A DNA stretch of 64,000 bases. Source: Chamaecrista fasciculata (lineage: Eukaryota > Streptophyta > Magnoliopsida > Fabales > Fabaceae). Under the pieces are notes generated by a model. That model did no database searches, had not been told where the DNA came from, and worked only from the letters and a program-made list of their open reading frames with translations. Each line of letters begins with the position of its first letter. Positions within the stretch are counted from its first letter, which is position 1. Location of the stretch: assembly GCA_003254925.1 (NCBI GenBank), contig QANZ01035990.1, positions 15,858 through 79,857 of the forward strand, given 5' to 3'. A program made the translations under genes and the position numbers. Below are positions 1 to 11,813 of the stretch, in pieces.

Positions 1-681
1 CACCGACCCTATTGTTCTGCGATATCTTGGTCATGGATCAGGCACAGGAATGTCATCCATGATCCAAACCTTTACTTTCTCGATCTCCTTGAGTAAGTCC
101 CAATATACTGAGTGGCCACTCTTTTTCCTTGGACAGACTCATCGAGGGCGCCAGTAAGATATCTCCCATCTAATGGGGAACAAAATCCCTTTTTGCTCAA
201 TCCACATTCCTCAGCACGGCAATCAACCAAACCCGTACTTAGCCCTTATGGCTACCCTGCTACGGGCAACGTTAGACTACACCAAAGTCTGACAACTACA
301 ACGCCGGAATAATGATGACCTCAGGTCTAAGGCGTCGTGACAGGCGTACAGGAGAGGCAAGCTGATGACTAAACCCATGCAGGACTCTCCGGGTCAGTCC
401 AGCAATTCGTAACCCCTTACGTAATTGCACCATGACTCTCGTTCCAGCATCTAGTGCATGCATCCCTATGCACCGAGGTCATGCTGATCTTAGTTCATTT
501 TCGCTCCCACGAAAACAATCGATCAGGGACAGGTTTAGATTAATTATCTTATAATTAATCACGGACGTTATCACAGTAAACATGCTAATAATGTGAAAAC
601 CATTAATTTATCTCTATAAATTAATCCATATGTTCTTAACATACATAAAAGAGGATTGGCCCTAGGGCACAATTCCTAACA
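1..681 (+). mobile_element. 3' part of a long LTR (TGTTGGGAA...TTCCTAACA family)
   Basis: This stretch matches the reverse complement of 50734-51277, for example in the block around 400-480 and the end CCTAGGGCACAATTCCTAACA. The LTR ends in CA at 680-681. The 5' part lies outside the window. No primer-binding site follows the end, so it is either a solo LTR or a 3' LTR. The superfamily cannot be told from an LTR alone. It is an old, non-coding fossil. Confidence 0.7.
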
Positions 682-1908
682 CTACCCACATACACGGTCT
701 CGTGTAAGTGTGGGAGAAAAAGGGGGATTACATCGTAAACCCCATTGATTAGTTAGTTAGGAATTAGGTCTCTAGAACTTTTAGGTGAGAGCTCTAGATT
801 AGTTTTCTTAGGATTTCGTAGTTCTTTTTAATTCTTTCAATTTCTTAGGTTAGACCTGTGAATACTATAATTGTACTGTATGCATGCTTTTCTTCAAAAT
901 AGACTTTAATCTAAGCATGTGTTGTCACTGTTTTTCTAGAAAATTTTAAAAACGCGTTTGCGCCGGTGGCGCAACCAGACGGGGCACACTTAATTTAAAA
1001 TTTTGTTCGATTGATTAGGTCTAGAGGTCAATTTAGGTGTGATCTAGTGTTCTAAGGTAGTTTTTAAATTTAGCCTTTATTTTTAATTGTTTTTTAATTT
1101 TATATCCCCATAGGTAGTTTTTATATTTCTAATTATGCATTTACCTTTATTTTATTTTTAAAGATGATGTAGCTAAACCATTGCTCTTATTAATTGAATA
1201 AACTCATTTAGTTTTCCGGTTTTTTCTTCTCTTCCTTCCTTTGTTTTAATTTATTTATTTTTTTATGCATTGAGGACAACATTTATTTTAAAGTGTGGGG
1301 ATGAGAGAGTGAATCACTCTTTTTGGTTAAATAAAAAATTTGTCTTTTATTTAATTGTATTTTTTGAAAATTATATATATATATACCCTATTTTAAAATT
1401 TTTCACACCTAATCTCTTGGTATTTGATTTAAATTGTTCATGCTTTTAATTATCTTTTTGGGTGAACTATGCTTTAGTTGAATTTTAAATGTGTTATGAA
1501 GATTTTAGTAACTAGTTTTATTTTTATGACAATACTTTAGTCTTAGTTATTTTCTATATTTTTAGAATAATCTAAGTAATTCTTTTATTTTAGTAGTTCT
1601 TTTTAATTTTTTTAAAGACCCATTTGAGTGACCCAAACCCAGTTGGAAGTCTTGAGCCTTAAATATTTCCATTCTTTAGAGAGATAATATTTTAATCCTT
1701 TAGCTTTGTTTTCTTTAAAACTTGTTTAGATTCTTAATTGAAGCTTAATAAGATTTAATAATATTTAGTATATGATAGAGGCAATTTCCTTTCATACTCT
1801 TTTATCCCAAACACAAGCCTAAACACTTTAACCCTTGTTAGCCCTTTTTTAGCCTATACACTTAAGTTGTTGAACTTGTGATTTTCAAGATAAGTTTTAC
1901 TCAACTTG
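682..1908 (+). mobile_element. Ty3/Gypsy-derived 3' noncoding region, left part
   Basis: AT-rich sequence without coding capacity. At 1270-1300 it has the GAGGACAACATTTATTTTAAAGTGTGGGG type of block that precedes the 3' end of many plant Athila/Tat-like Gypsy elements. It stops at the CACTA insertion at about 1909 and appears to resume after 9630. The family assignment rests on this purine-rich block and on the matching one at 11257-11268. The element is a fossil with no pol region in the window. Confidence 0.5.
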
Positions 1909-1933
1909 CACCTCTTACAAGAAAACACTAATT

Positions 1934-2098
1934 TTTTGACGGAAATTTTTGACGGAATATTTTCTGTCACTGATCCGTCAAAAATCCGTCAAAAATTCCG
2001 TCAGAAAATTTGTCAACTCGTGATTGCAATGGTTACATTGTCTGTGACAGAATTCTATGAGGAAACGCTTCCGTCAGAAAACAAATTCCGTCAGAAAT
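1934..2098 (+). repeat. Left subterminal CCGTCA array of the CACTA element
   Basis: Repeated TGACGGAA, CCGTCAAAAATC and CCGTCAGAAA motifs occur in both orientations just inside the left end. In CACTA elements such arrays bind the TNPA-type protein. The right-hand counterpart is at 9055-9612. Confidence 0.8.
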
Positions 2099-2267
2099 AT
2101 TAAAAAAAAAGCACTAAAGTGTTTTGGCCCGTTTCCCTCTTCTTTTTTTTTAGCCCATTTCCCTCTTTTCTTTTAAAGTGTTTTTTTTACTTTTAATAAA
2201 AAAAAGCTGTAAGCTCCTTGTCGTCGCTCAGAAAAAAAAAAAGCTTCTCTGTCTCTCTGAACCCTAA

Positions 2268-2739
2268 GGCTATGTTTGGGAGTTTTAGTGAGGATGGAGA
2301 GGAGAAGACATTAATGGACACTAATAGAGTGGAGTGGAAAGGATATTAATGGACTGAGTAGATATGTTGTTTGGGAGTTTTTAGTGAGGACAGGAATGGA
2401 CACATGATAATCTTGTCATAAATTAATAATATTTGAAATAATTTTATACATTTTGGTCCCTGAATTTGTACTAAATAATATTAGGGTTTAGAAAGATCAA
2501 TAATATTAATAAAATCATGGGGTATAATTGCTTTAAAATTTTTAAAGTTGTCCTCTCCATCCTTGGCACCCCAATTTGGGGGGCCAGCAAAAATTAGATT
2601 TTGGGGTGCCAATGGGTGCTTTGGAGGCACCCTTTTCCATTCCTCTCCTCCCTCAAAAAACATCCAAACAACAATTTTTAATTTTTTGTCCCTTCCACTC
2701 CTCTCCATTCTCCCCTTGACACCCCATCCAAACACACCC
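2268..2739. mobile_element. PIF/Harbinger-type MITE inside the CACTA element
   Basis: The imperfect terminal repeats begin GGCTATGTTTGG on the left and, reverse-complemented, GGGTGTGTTTGG on the right, the common TGTTTGG-type plant MITE end. They are flanked by TAA (2265-2267 and 2740-2742), the 3-bp target size of PIF/Harbinger elements. The interior is non-coding. Confidence 0.6.
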
Positions 2740-2747
2740 TAAAGCTC

Positions 2748-2860
2748 CTTCTCGTCGCTCGTCGCTTCATCATCATCGTCGCTCGTCGCTCGTCGCTCGT
2801 CGCTCGTGGCTCGTCTCTCGTGGCTCGTCGCTTCATCATCATCATCGTCGCTCGTCGCTT
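2748..2860. repeat. CGTCGCT minisatellite
   Basis: The 7-bp unit CGTCGCT is reiterated many times and broken twice by CATCATCAT tracts. A shorter version (CTCCTTGTCGTCGCTC) lies at 2214-2230 on the other side of the nested MITE, so the MITE inserted near the start of a once-continuous repetitive leader. Confidence 0.7.
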
Positions 2861-3611
2861 CTAATCTAATCCGTAAGTAAGTCTCTCGCATTACTATTTT
2901 CTGGTTTTCAGATTTCTTAGGAAACGAACGAACCAACGATTACTGTGTGTGTTTTGTATTTCCTCATTTTAGTACGCAAAATCTGTGTAGAATAATCCAA
3001 TGTTATTAGTATCACAACATAACCTGTGTAGAATATGAAGAATAAAAGGGGGTAAAGTGTAATATAAGCCAAGTGTAAAGTTAGCTAAGTATAGTTTCTG
3101 TTGTAAGGAATTCTGTTGTTGCAGTTAGCTACCATTAGCTTTTTCTTGTATTTCATTCCTATAAATAGCTAGCATTGTATTCATCTCAGATTAATGGAAA
3201 TATACTAAAAAATTATTGAATATATGAGTTTAGTTATTCAGTCTGTTCAAAGAAATCGATCCAAGTGTACGGTAGAAGATTGAAAATGGCGTTTTCGCAA
3301 GAAAGTGGTAGTGAAGTCAGAATAGTCAGCTTCTTTTCTTTTGATTCCTCTCTCACTATGATTGCATCGACAACCCAGTCAGTAATCACCCTGTTAAATT
3401 GAGATCATAGACTATCCATGGACAAGATTTCAACAAGCATCATTACTACTAATTTACTTTACACCATGTATTATATTCACTGAAGAAACACTCAAGGATC
3501 AAAGTGCTCACTCCTTTTCAATATTTTGATATTGATGATTTTGAGTTCAGTAACCGTGGGAATTATAACACACACAAGATATGACAGTACGCAAGACAGA
3601 CTTGCCCCACC

Positions 3612-4938
3612 TGAAATCATGAGCTTCATGTGGAAGGCTCCATATGTGAGGCTTATATCATTGAGGAGACTGTTACTTTTTGTTCCCACTATTTTGAGTC
3701 ACATGTGCATTCAAGGATAACAAGGCTTCCAAGAAATGATGATGGTGGTGAGTTAAGTCAAGAGATATCAATATTCAATCATCCAGGTCGCCCATACGGT
3801 AAATGTAGATCTCGTTTTCTAAATGATGAAGAAATGAAAGCTGTTACAAGTTATGTTTTGAATAATTGTGATGAAGTTCAGCTTTATATCAAGTAAGATA
3901 TACAGTTTTGTCAAATTATGAAGATTTTGTACAAAGTTGAATTATGAACCTTGTTGGCATCTCTATTGCAGCTTATATACTGATGTTTTAAGGGCTTCAA
4001 CACCACATATAACTGAACAAGAGGTTGGCAAGATGGTTGATAATGGGTTTCCTACTTGGTTTAGAGGATATGTATGATTTTACTCATTCACTTACTTAGA
4101 TATTATAGTTAATTTATAGCATATATTTTCATACGGAATTCTAATCAAGTTTAAAATGATTCATAGGTTCAAAATCAAGACAACATGGTAACAGATGTGT
4201 TCATTCGCGATTTATCGTGGGGGCCAAAGAGAAAAGTTAAAACATGGCCGGTTTATTTTGTTAATGGCTACAAGTTCCATATAGAGTCATACAGCCACCA
4301 CAAAAAGACTTCAAATTATGGGGTTTGTCTTAAAGGGAAAAGCTATGGACAATCAGAAATGGATTTTTATGGCATACTTCAAGAAATTGTTGAGGTAGAG
4401 TACATTGGGGAACCAAAGAAACTAGTTCTGTTTTATTGCAAATGGTATAACCCAAATCCGAAAGATGGAACTAGAGTTCATGAACAATACAGAATTGTTG
4501 AATTCAATGCTCGCAAGAGATATCGTCCATCTGATCCCTTTATATTTGCGCAACAAGCTGCTCAAGTGTATTATGCACCTTATCCTGCTAATAACAAAAA
4601 GGTTAATTGGATAGCAGTGATAAGAACTAAAGCAAGGGGCACAATTGAAGCTCATAGTGTTACAATTGATAACAGTGCTTACCAAAGAGATGGAGTTGAT
4701 GAGGTCCTTCCTGTAAACAGTGAATGATGAGTTGCAGACACTACGTGACATAGGAGGTTTAAGTGAAGAGGTGGACCCCTCAATTATTAATCAACCACCA
4801 AATGTCGAAGAGCTAGAACAAGAGGAAGAGGAAGAGGAGGAGGAAGAGGAGGAAGAAGAAGAAGAAGAAGATGATGATGATGATGATGAGGATGATGAAT
4901 GTATTGATGTTGGAGATCAACAAATTGATGAAGAATAG
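3612..4938 (+). pseudogene. CACTA TNP2 transposase, 3' part only (DUF4218 end, DUF4216, acidic tail)
   Basis: Exons are readable at 3612-3892, 3972-4071 and 4168-4727, with GT-AG introns. The first begins inside the DUF4218 region (EGSICEAYIIEE, TFCSHYFE, then IFNHPGRPYGKCRSR). The second reads through PTWFRGY. The third is a well-preserved DUF4216 domain ([10 protein letters not shown], then [18 protein letters not shown], then [12 protein letters not shown]). A following 72-codon stretch rich in Glu and Asp (4720-4938) lies in another frame and probably was the C-terminal tail. The N-terminal two thirds of TNP2, including the catalytic region, is not in the element: 2860-3610 shows no similarity. 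This is an internal deletion, typical of non-autonomous CACTA copies. Confidence 0.8.
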
Positions 4939-5226
4939 TCTTTTTTTTTATATATTATGGGTTTTGACTCTTGTTACTTATCTTTATTTTTGCTAAGCTT
5001 GGTAGTAAGTTTACATCTATAATTGTGTTATAGTTTTTTTATTTCATTTATATGTTAATTTTCCACTAGTCTTCTTGCTTTGAGTGTCAAAGAGTTGTCA
5101 AATGGTTGCTTTGAGTGTTATATCAGGTATGAGCTCATATATAAAAGAGTTGTCAAATATTTGTTTCTTAATTTTTCTTATTTAAGTAGTTAATCTTATA
5201 AATTCATATTTTTCATGCAGGTGAAA

Positions 5227-6952
5227 ATGCGGACTAGGGGAGGAAAAGTTGGGAGTAATAGTACTTTTGGTAGAACTTCTAAACCTCTGAGAGTTACTTT
5301 ACCAAACATACCCTCATCCACTTTTGGAGAACCAAGTCCAATTTCTTCAAATTCTCCAATTGTTAATCGTTCTTCACAATCATCTGTTCAACCACCTTTA
5401 CAAACACCAACTCTTCCCACTATAGTCCAAGACCCTTCCTCTCAACCACATTGCCCCTCCCCTCATGAACAAAATGAGTCTCAACCACATTCTTCATCAC
5501 CTAATGGACAGTCCCTCAGTGGAGCTTCAAGCATAGATCCAATTGATGCAAAGAAATTGATAAAGCCAGATGGAGACACGTAAATATTATTATTCTCTTG
5601 CTTTTAGTTTTAATTTCATTATTACTTGTTGAAATTGAATTGAATATTAATTTTCTATATATGTAATGTACAGATTCGACCCTGTTGTTGATGTCGTTAG
5701 GGACATTTCGGAAGTAATCAAATCAAAATTTGATACTTCAAGTTGCACTTGGAGTGGGGTAGAGCCTGAGCTTAAGAAACTATAGTGGAGAGAATGGAGC
5801 GTGAGTATCATTTTTATTTACATTCTTATATGTATCATCTATTTAGTTATCAACATCTATTTAGCTTACTAACTAAATATTTCAACTTTTGTAGAAAAAG
5901 TATAGATGGATCCCTCAACACGAGCAGCTCATTGAGAAAAATTGGAAGGGGAAGGCTGCCAAAGCATATACAACTATGATGTATAATGTGAGGGAAAACT
6001 TGAAGAAGGGTAAGAGGCTCGTTTGGATAAAGGAGGAGTCATTAGAAATTATGATAAAAAAATGGGACTCTAATGAATACAAGAAGAAGGCAGAGCAAGC
6101 AAAGAAGAATAGGGCTTCTAGTAAGGGAGGCACGATTAATACTGGTGGCTCTATTCCATTTTCTGAGCATAGAAGAAGGCTTGTAAGAATTTTTTGTCTT
6201 AACCTCAATGATTTTGTATTGCTTTGTTTATAAAATATCAGTTAAAAACTTTTTGTTTCATATGTAGGCAAAGGAGACGGGGTCAAACTCAGAATCAGAT
6301 ATATTATATGTCGACACATTCCTGCGAACTCATAAGAGGAAAGACACCAGAGAATTGGTGGACCACAAAGCTTCGAAGGCATATGTAAGATAACGATATT
6401 AATTATCTTTTGGTGTAGAAGTATTCTTGTTTCATTATATGAATATGACTGGAGGTTATTTCTTGTTTTCTGCTAGTTGCTGTTTTTTTTAAATGATGGT
6501 AGAAGTAAAGGGATTAGTCTTTGCTGCTGTGTTTTCTTGTTATTGCATTTCTTTGCTCATTCTGCATGTAAAATTTTTATGTGGAAAAATTGTAACAAGA
6601 GAACTTTGATTTTGGGGGAAATTTTGAGGGATCTTAGCATGCATTTTCGGGCTCCCCTGTTTTGCAGAAAAACCTGCTTCCTGCGAGCAACCTGGAAATT
6701 TTGAGAAAATTCTGTTTTAGTCCGGAATTCTGTTTTGCTCTGTATCAAACTGTTTTGTACTGTTTTGGGTCCCGAAATGATGCTTGAGACATGAATTTTG
6801 AGGTTATGAGTGAGTTCTATTTGATTATGATTCATACCTTATGTTTCAATATGATTAAAGTATTGATTTGGGGGATTAATTTGATGATAAAACCAGGGAA
6901 GGGCATTGAATAGTTGATTTGGGGGGTTAATGTTGAGAGAACTAACTTTGTC

Positions 6953-6993
<41 letters not shown>

Positions 6994-8777
6994 ATCAATA
7001 CTCTTTTTTTACATTTCTCTTTCTTTTGTGAGATCAATGTAATATATAGACAAGATTATCAGAATTCAAAAGCAGTGTATATATTGGGACATATATATAT
7101 ATATAGCTGGAGATGAATCTGTTTAATGAACATGGTTTGTTTTGGTGTACTAGTGTACAAACTTGTCAATAATTCTGATTAATTCTCGCATACTCTGTGT
7201 GTGTGTTTGTGTTTTTGTTAAATGACATAGGCTGCTGCATGGTGTAAGAGTCAGAGTTTGCTCTTTTTGTGTGTGAATACTGAATCGATATCAATTGGTG
7301 CAAGTTGGCAACTTTTTTCTTGTAATAATTTCTTTGAATTTGATACCCCTCCACATATTCATATATATGTATATGCTGTTTGGTGTGAATGTGAATGCAT
7401 GATTAATATTGTTCATTAAACCTAAGAGGGTATTCGGTATTCGTATTCCTATATAGTGAGTTTATGAAAGCATATAGGCCTGGCTGCAGAGGAAAGGCAA
7501 AGTGTACAGTTATTATATATAGATTAACATGTTGATTGAGTAATATTAAAGGCTATGTAAGTTTTGGTATTTGGTAATGAATTGAATGAGAAACTATTGT
7601 GATTATCATGATTTTTGAAGTTAAGAATGTGGTTTATTGATTAAAAGTGTTGTTGTATGATTTTGATGAATTAAGAGATTGATTATAAAGGTTCTGCTGT
7701 TTGACCATTCTGCTTTGGTGATTTGTGTAGTTATTTACTTTCTTTTTGGCTGTAACCCCATATAAATGGCCTAAGCTGAAGTATTTCTTTTCTACAATAT
7801 GGAAATGTTTAAAAACTTGTGACTACAGAGCTGATTTTTTTTTTTCTGATTGTGTTATCAATGAGGTTTGATTGTTTGTGATACCTGTTGTTGTTTTGAA
7901 TTTGGGAATGTGCTGTTGTAAAATTTGCATTTAATAATTTTGGAATGTGCTGTTGAAAAACTCATGTTAAATAAGTTGAATATGGAAACTAATGGAAGCA
8001 TCGAACCTGGAGCCATCTGGCTGGAACTAAGACCTGTTATGTAGGCTTTGAAGTTTCTTTTTACTAGTCTTCCATTAATTTTCTGTTAATATTTGACGTT
8101 AAGTTTGAGCAAATAATAACTATTCTGCACATGCCTTTCTTTTCTACACTTTTCCTGGGAATTTCCTTTTAGAGCGGGTATTAAAACATCTATATACTAA
8201 CACTTGATATTGTTGTTTTTATCTATGAGCTATACCTCTCTCTTCTGGTATGCATGTTGAATTTTAAACATGTTGATTAGGTGTAGAGAATAACCAGACA
8301 AGCTCCTTTTGCAACTTGCTAAATATTTCTTTTTATACTTATCTATCTAGTTTGCTATTTCAGGCGGACTATATCTAATGTAGATCTATTCGAATATCTC
8401 AAGAAGATTCATCTGATGATGTTGATGAGGTTGCTCGAGATAATGCTTGTTGGATTGAGGCCGGCGGTGGTAAGAATAAAAAAGGACGAATATTTGGTAT
8501 AGGCTCACAGAAAAATACCGTTACAAGTAGCAGTTCTAGTAGGGTTTCACATCAATCACTGCTACCTTCTAAATTTCAACAAGACATAGAGCATCGTTTG
8601 TCAAGTTTACAAATGGAGTTGGCTAAAAAGGATGAACTATTAGTTAAAAACGCTGAACTATTGGCTCAAAAGGATGAACAATTAGCTAAAAATAATGAAC
8701 AAATACAAGTGGTACTAAAGGATTACGAAGCTCGATTCCAAGATTTATATTCAAAGTTAAATGCTCACTCCAAATGA
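5227..8777 (+). pseudogene. CACTA TNPA-like gene (Ptta/En/Spm, Transposase_24)
   Basis: The start is the MRTRGGK-type ATG at 5227, just after an acceptor (TGCAG) at 5218-5220. Exon 1 ends at 5578 (Ser/Pro-rich). Exon 2, 5674-5800, encodes FDPVVDVVRDISEVIKSKF and contains an in-frame TAG at 5783-5785. Exon 3, 5895-6183, encodes KKYRWIPQHEQLIEKNW and a basic stretch. Exon 4, about 6268-6384, encodes a segment through VDTFLRTHKRKD. A roughly 2 kb intron follows. The last exon, about 8385-8777, encodes ISQEDSSDDVDE and a coiled-coil-like Lys/Glu/Leu repeat ending at TGA 8775-8777. In autonomous relatives this protein binds the subterminal repeats. The order of conserved blocks is intact, but the stop in exon 2 and an unclear junction before the last exon argue against a normal product. 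Confidence 0.7.
6385..8365 (+). other. Large intron of the TNPA-like gene, AT-rich, with AT microsatellites
   Basis: There is no coding similarity. A long (AT)n tract lies at 6958-6991 and a shorter one at 7090-7104. The segment is bounded by a GTAAGA donor at 6385 and a TTTCAG acceptor near 8363. Confidence 0.55.
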
Positions 8778-9054
8778 TGAAGAACAATGAGACTTTGATG
8801 ATGAAGATGCAAGACTACTATTTATGTAGATATTAATTAGATTTCTTAAGAAACATTACAATTTATGTAGATATTCATTATTATTTTGTTATTTTAACTG
8901 GTTAGATGATGTATTTAACATTATAATATTTTAATTATGAATGGTCTACTTTTGTTATATATATGATTTTTGTGTATTTTGTTTATTAGTAGTTGATTAG
9001 AAAATAACAAAATAAAAATTAAAAAAAAAGAGACAATAAAAAAAAAATTAACAT

Positions 9055-9612
9055 TTCTGACGGAATTTGTGACAGAATCAAGACCAAATGAAGATCAAAA
9101 CAATCCGTCACTAATTTCTAACGGAATTTGTGACGGAATCAAGACCAAATGAAGACCAAAACAATCCGTCACTAATTTCTGACGGATAGTCCGTCACAAA
9201 TTTGGCCGTCAATATTTGACTTCACGTCCGTCACTATTTCCGTCACTGATTTGTAAGAGAGGAATACCGTCACTGATCCATCACAGAGTTGTGAGGCAGT
9301 TCCCGTCGCTAATTCCGTCAGTGATTTGTGAGAGCTTTGTAATCGTCACTGATCCGTCAGAGATTTGTAAGGCAATTTCCCTCACTACTTCCGTCACATA
9401 TTTGTGAGGGCCATTATTCTGTCAGTGATTGTGACGGAACAGTCCGTCAAAAATCCGTCAAAAATCTGTGAGGGATTGTATTTTCCGTCAGAAAATATCT
9501 GCGACGACGCCAACTGTGACCGAATCAGTTCCGTCAGAGAATCCGTCAGTTTCCTCAATCAGTGACGGAATTTTGAAGATTTCCGTCACTAATTTCCGTC
9601 AGAAATTGAGTT
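9055..9612 (-). repeat. Right subterminal CCGTCA array of the CACTA element
   Basis: This is a dense, longer counterpart of the left array, with alternating TGACGGAATT, CCGTCACTAATTTC and CCGTCAGAAA motifs in both orientations. It includes a near-tandem duplication of about 67 bp at 9056-9185 (GACGGAATTTGTGAC, then AATCAAGACCAAATGAAGA). Confidence 0.8.
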
Positions 9613-9682
9613 TTTTCTTGTTGTAGGGTGAAGTTTGCTAGTAAAAAAGTAGTAGAAATCGGCAAATATATAAAGAAAAAAA

Positions 9683-10622
9683 GGGTAAAATGCACTTTGA
9701 TACCCTGTGGTTAGGACCGAATCCACTTTGGTACCCTGAAAGACAAAATTTGACACTTTGGTACCCTGAGGTTTGCGGTGTTAGCACTTTGCCACCCTGT
9801 GGTTACTTTCCATCAAGATTTAACAAAAAGTGCTGACGTGGCTTAATCTTAGCCATCAATTTCTACTACATCTTATCCATTAGTTTACTATTGTTGCTTA
9901 AACCATATTTCACTGTTCAATAAGATTTCTTTTGTGCGTTTAGGTCCTCTCCCTTTGGAAAAACAAATCAAAACACAACAAACTAAAATAATTGATGGAG
10001 TTTTCTACAATTTCATTTCAAGAACTAGAGAGTTATTAAAAAAGAAATTGCAGAAAGATTGTTAGAGTTTTGATGAATCAAAATCTTCCCTTTCTCGTAA
10101 AACTTTTCTCAACCAAGTCCTTAATTAATCAATTATTGAACTCAAATGTTAGTCCTCAAATATCACGATCTAGGGAATTTTTTTTTGTAGATTTTGAAAC
10201 TATTTGGGGGAATTCTGCAATTTTTACAAAAATTTTGTAAAGTTTATCTTCTCACCATCGAACCACACTATTTTAGTACTAAACTGCATTTTATTTTCCA
10301 GAGTTAGGACTAACTTGTAATTTTATTCTTTTTCTAATATTTTTCATAATTACATTTTGACCCCAAAATGTTATTGTAATTTTCATTTTAGTCCTCAAAT
10401 ATAATCTAGGGACGTTTTTGAAAATTTTGAAACTATTTGGGGGCATTTTGTAATTTTTGCAAAAGTGCCAAAATTTTTCCATTAAATCTTGACGGAAAAT
10501 AGCCACAGGGTACCAAAGTGTTAACAACGCAAACCTCAGGGTACCAAAGTGTCAAATTTTGTCTTTTAGGGTACCAAAGTGGATTCAGTTCTAACCACAG
10601 GGTACCAAAATGCATTTTACCC
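9683..10622. mobile_element. Foldback (MULE-like) element, GGGTAAAATGCACTTTG family
   Basis: The inverted ends begin GGGTAAAATGCACTTTGATA and, on the right, GGGTAAAATGCATTTTGGTA. Each arm is about 150 bp and carries three to four spaced GGTACCCTG motifs. The ends lie in A-rich flanks, so the target duplication is ambiguous, but relatives at 25539, 35808 and 52720 have 9-bp or near-9-bp duplications. The interior is non-coding. It inserted about 50 bp to the right of the CACTA element, in the same Gypsy background. Confidence 0.75.
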
Positions 10623-11813
10623 AAAAAAAATGAAGAAAGAGTGTATATAAAATATATGCACAATGATAAGCCGGATAAATATATACAAATATCTTGAGAT
10701 AGGCTCATACATTAAAATAATATTCTTTAGAGCTTAGCAAGAGAAGAAGACAAGGTCAGTCAACAAAAATGAGTCATGTGCCTATAGACTCAAACTAGCA
10801 ATACCTCTTTGGTGGATAAAGAGGAGTTGTGTTGAAAATAATTTTTCAAGAAATAACATCCAAACACTGAATTTCTGTCATTTCTTCCTTTTATTCTTTT
10901 TCTAATAAAATAGCCTTTTCTAACAATACAAACCTAATAAGACCTCTTGATATTAAAAATTGTTATTTCATCTAAAGTAGAGACTTAGAGAACCTTTACA
11001 AGCTTATGGTAGGAAACTTAGTCTAAAGATAACTAGAGTGAAAATTCCCACTAGGTGAGGAGAGTGATACACTTTTGGAATTGGTTATAGGAATTATTTA
11101 GTATTACTTTACTAGGATTATTATTTAGTGAATTCTTTAGCTATAGATTTTAATTATGTACTAACCTTGAGTCATAAATTTAGAAGTATTTGCTAAATCC
11201 TTTTTGCATGTTTTTCTTTTCTTCTACTCTATAGTTTGCCCATGAGTGCAAAGTTTAAGTGTGGGGGATTTGATTAGACCAAATCTTGCTATATGATTTG
11301 GTCTTCTTTTACTATCTTTTAACTACTAACTATTGCGAAATGACCATTTAATGTGTTAAGATTTGTACCAAGATGATGCATTGAATTAACAGTTAAAAGT
11401 GCTATTTTGTGGTATTTTATCATATTTATGAGACAAGTGCTACTAAATGGTATTCTTAGTGGTTTCAGGCCCTCATCATAACAAAAGACAAGCATTACAA
11501 CATAACCGAAGGATTGAGCAGTTAGCCATGTTAAAGCCAAGCTAAATGAGCTTGCGTTGCCACACTGAGCTGGAGGCACAAGTGACGGCCAGATGCCATG
11601 TTACCAATGCATTAGCAGAGCTTCTAGAAGAAATATTTGTTTTACCTTGTTTTGAGTCAAGATATTGAGCCGTGAGAATCTCCTACGACGCATGCAACCT
11701 GAAGAGTACAGAAGTTACAAAGATCTTCCATATCTTATATCTCTAAACAGTCTCACAGAAATCGAGGAAAATCTCATGAGCTGTCATAGTGAGTCGGCGG
11801 CACAGCCTAGCGG
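10623..11813 (+). mobile_element. Ty3/Gypsy 3' end: noncoding tail, polypurine tract and start of LTR
   Basis: A polypurine tract, AAGTGTGGGGGA, lies at 11257-11268. A TGATTAG start at 11271 looks like the beginning of the 3' LTR of an Athila/Tat-like element. The LTR continues to at least about 11800 before hAT sequence begins. The 5' half of the element is outside the window or lost. It is a fossil without pol; the copy is partial. Confidence 0.55.

Larger units (their letters stand above)
1909..9630 (+). mobile_element. CACTA (En/Spm) DNA transposon, internally deleted
   Basis: The ends are degenerate CACTA termini: the left reads CACCTCTTACAAGAAAA and the right, reverse-complemented, reads CACCCTACAACAAGAAAA. 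Both ends are followed inward by dense copies of a CCGTCA/TGACGG motif, the usual subterminal transposase-binding arrays of this superfamily. Inside, in order, are a Harbinger-type MITE, a CGTCGCT minisatellite, the 3' part of a TNP2 gene with DUF4218 and DUF4216 regions, and a TNPA-like (Ptta/En/Spm, Transposase_24) gene. The 3-bp target duplication could not be identified, so the end bases are uncertain by a few nucleotides. It inserted into Gypsy 3' sequence. Because TNP2 lacks its catalytic N-terminal part, the copy should be non-autonomous. Confidence 0.85.

Noticed and set aside
1906-1914. 3-bp target duplication of the CACTA element
   Set aside because: The flanking triplets at the most likely end positions (TTG and AAG) do not match, so no duplication is claimed.
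2748-2860. CRISPR-like or telomeric repeat
   Set aside because: Simple 7-bp minisatellite (CGTCGCT), not the TTTAGGG unit, and no spacers.
4422-4751. 109-codon minus-strand frame
   Set aside because: Antisense to the DUF4216 exon of the CACTA TNP2 remnant.
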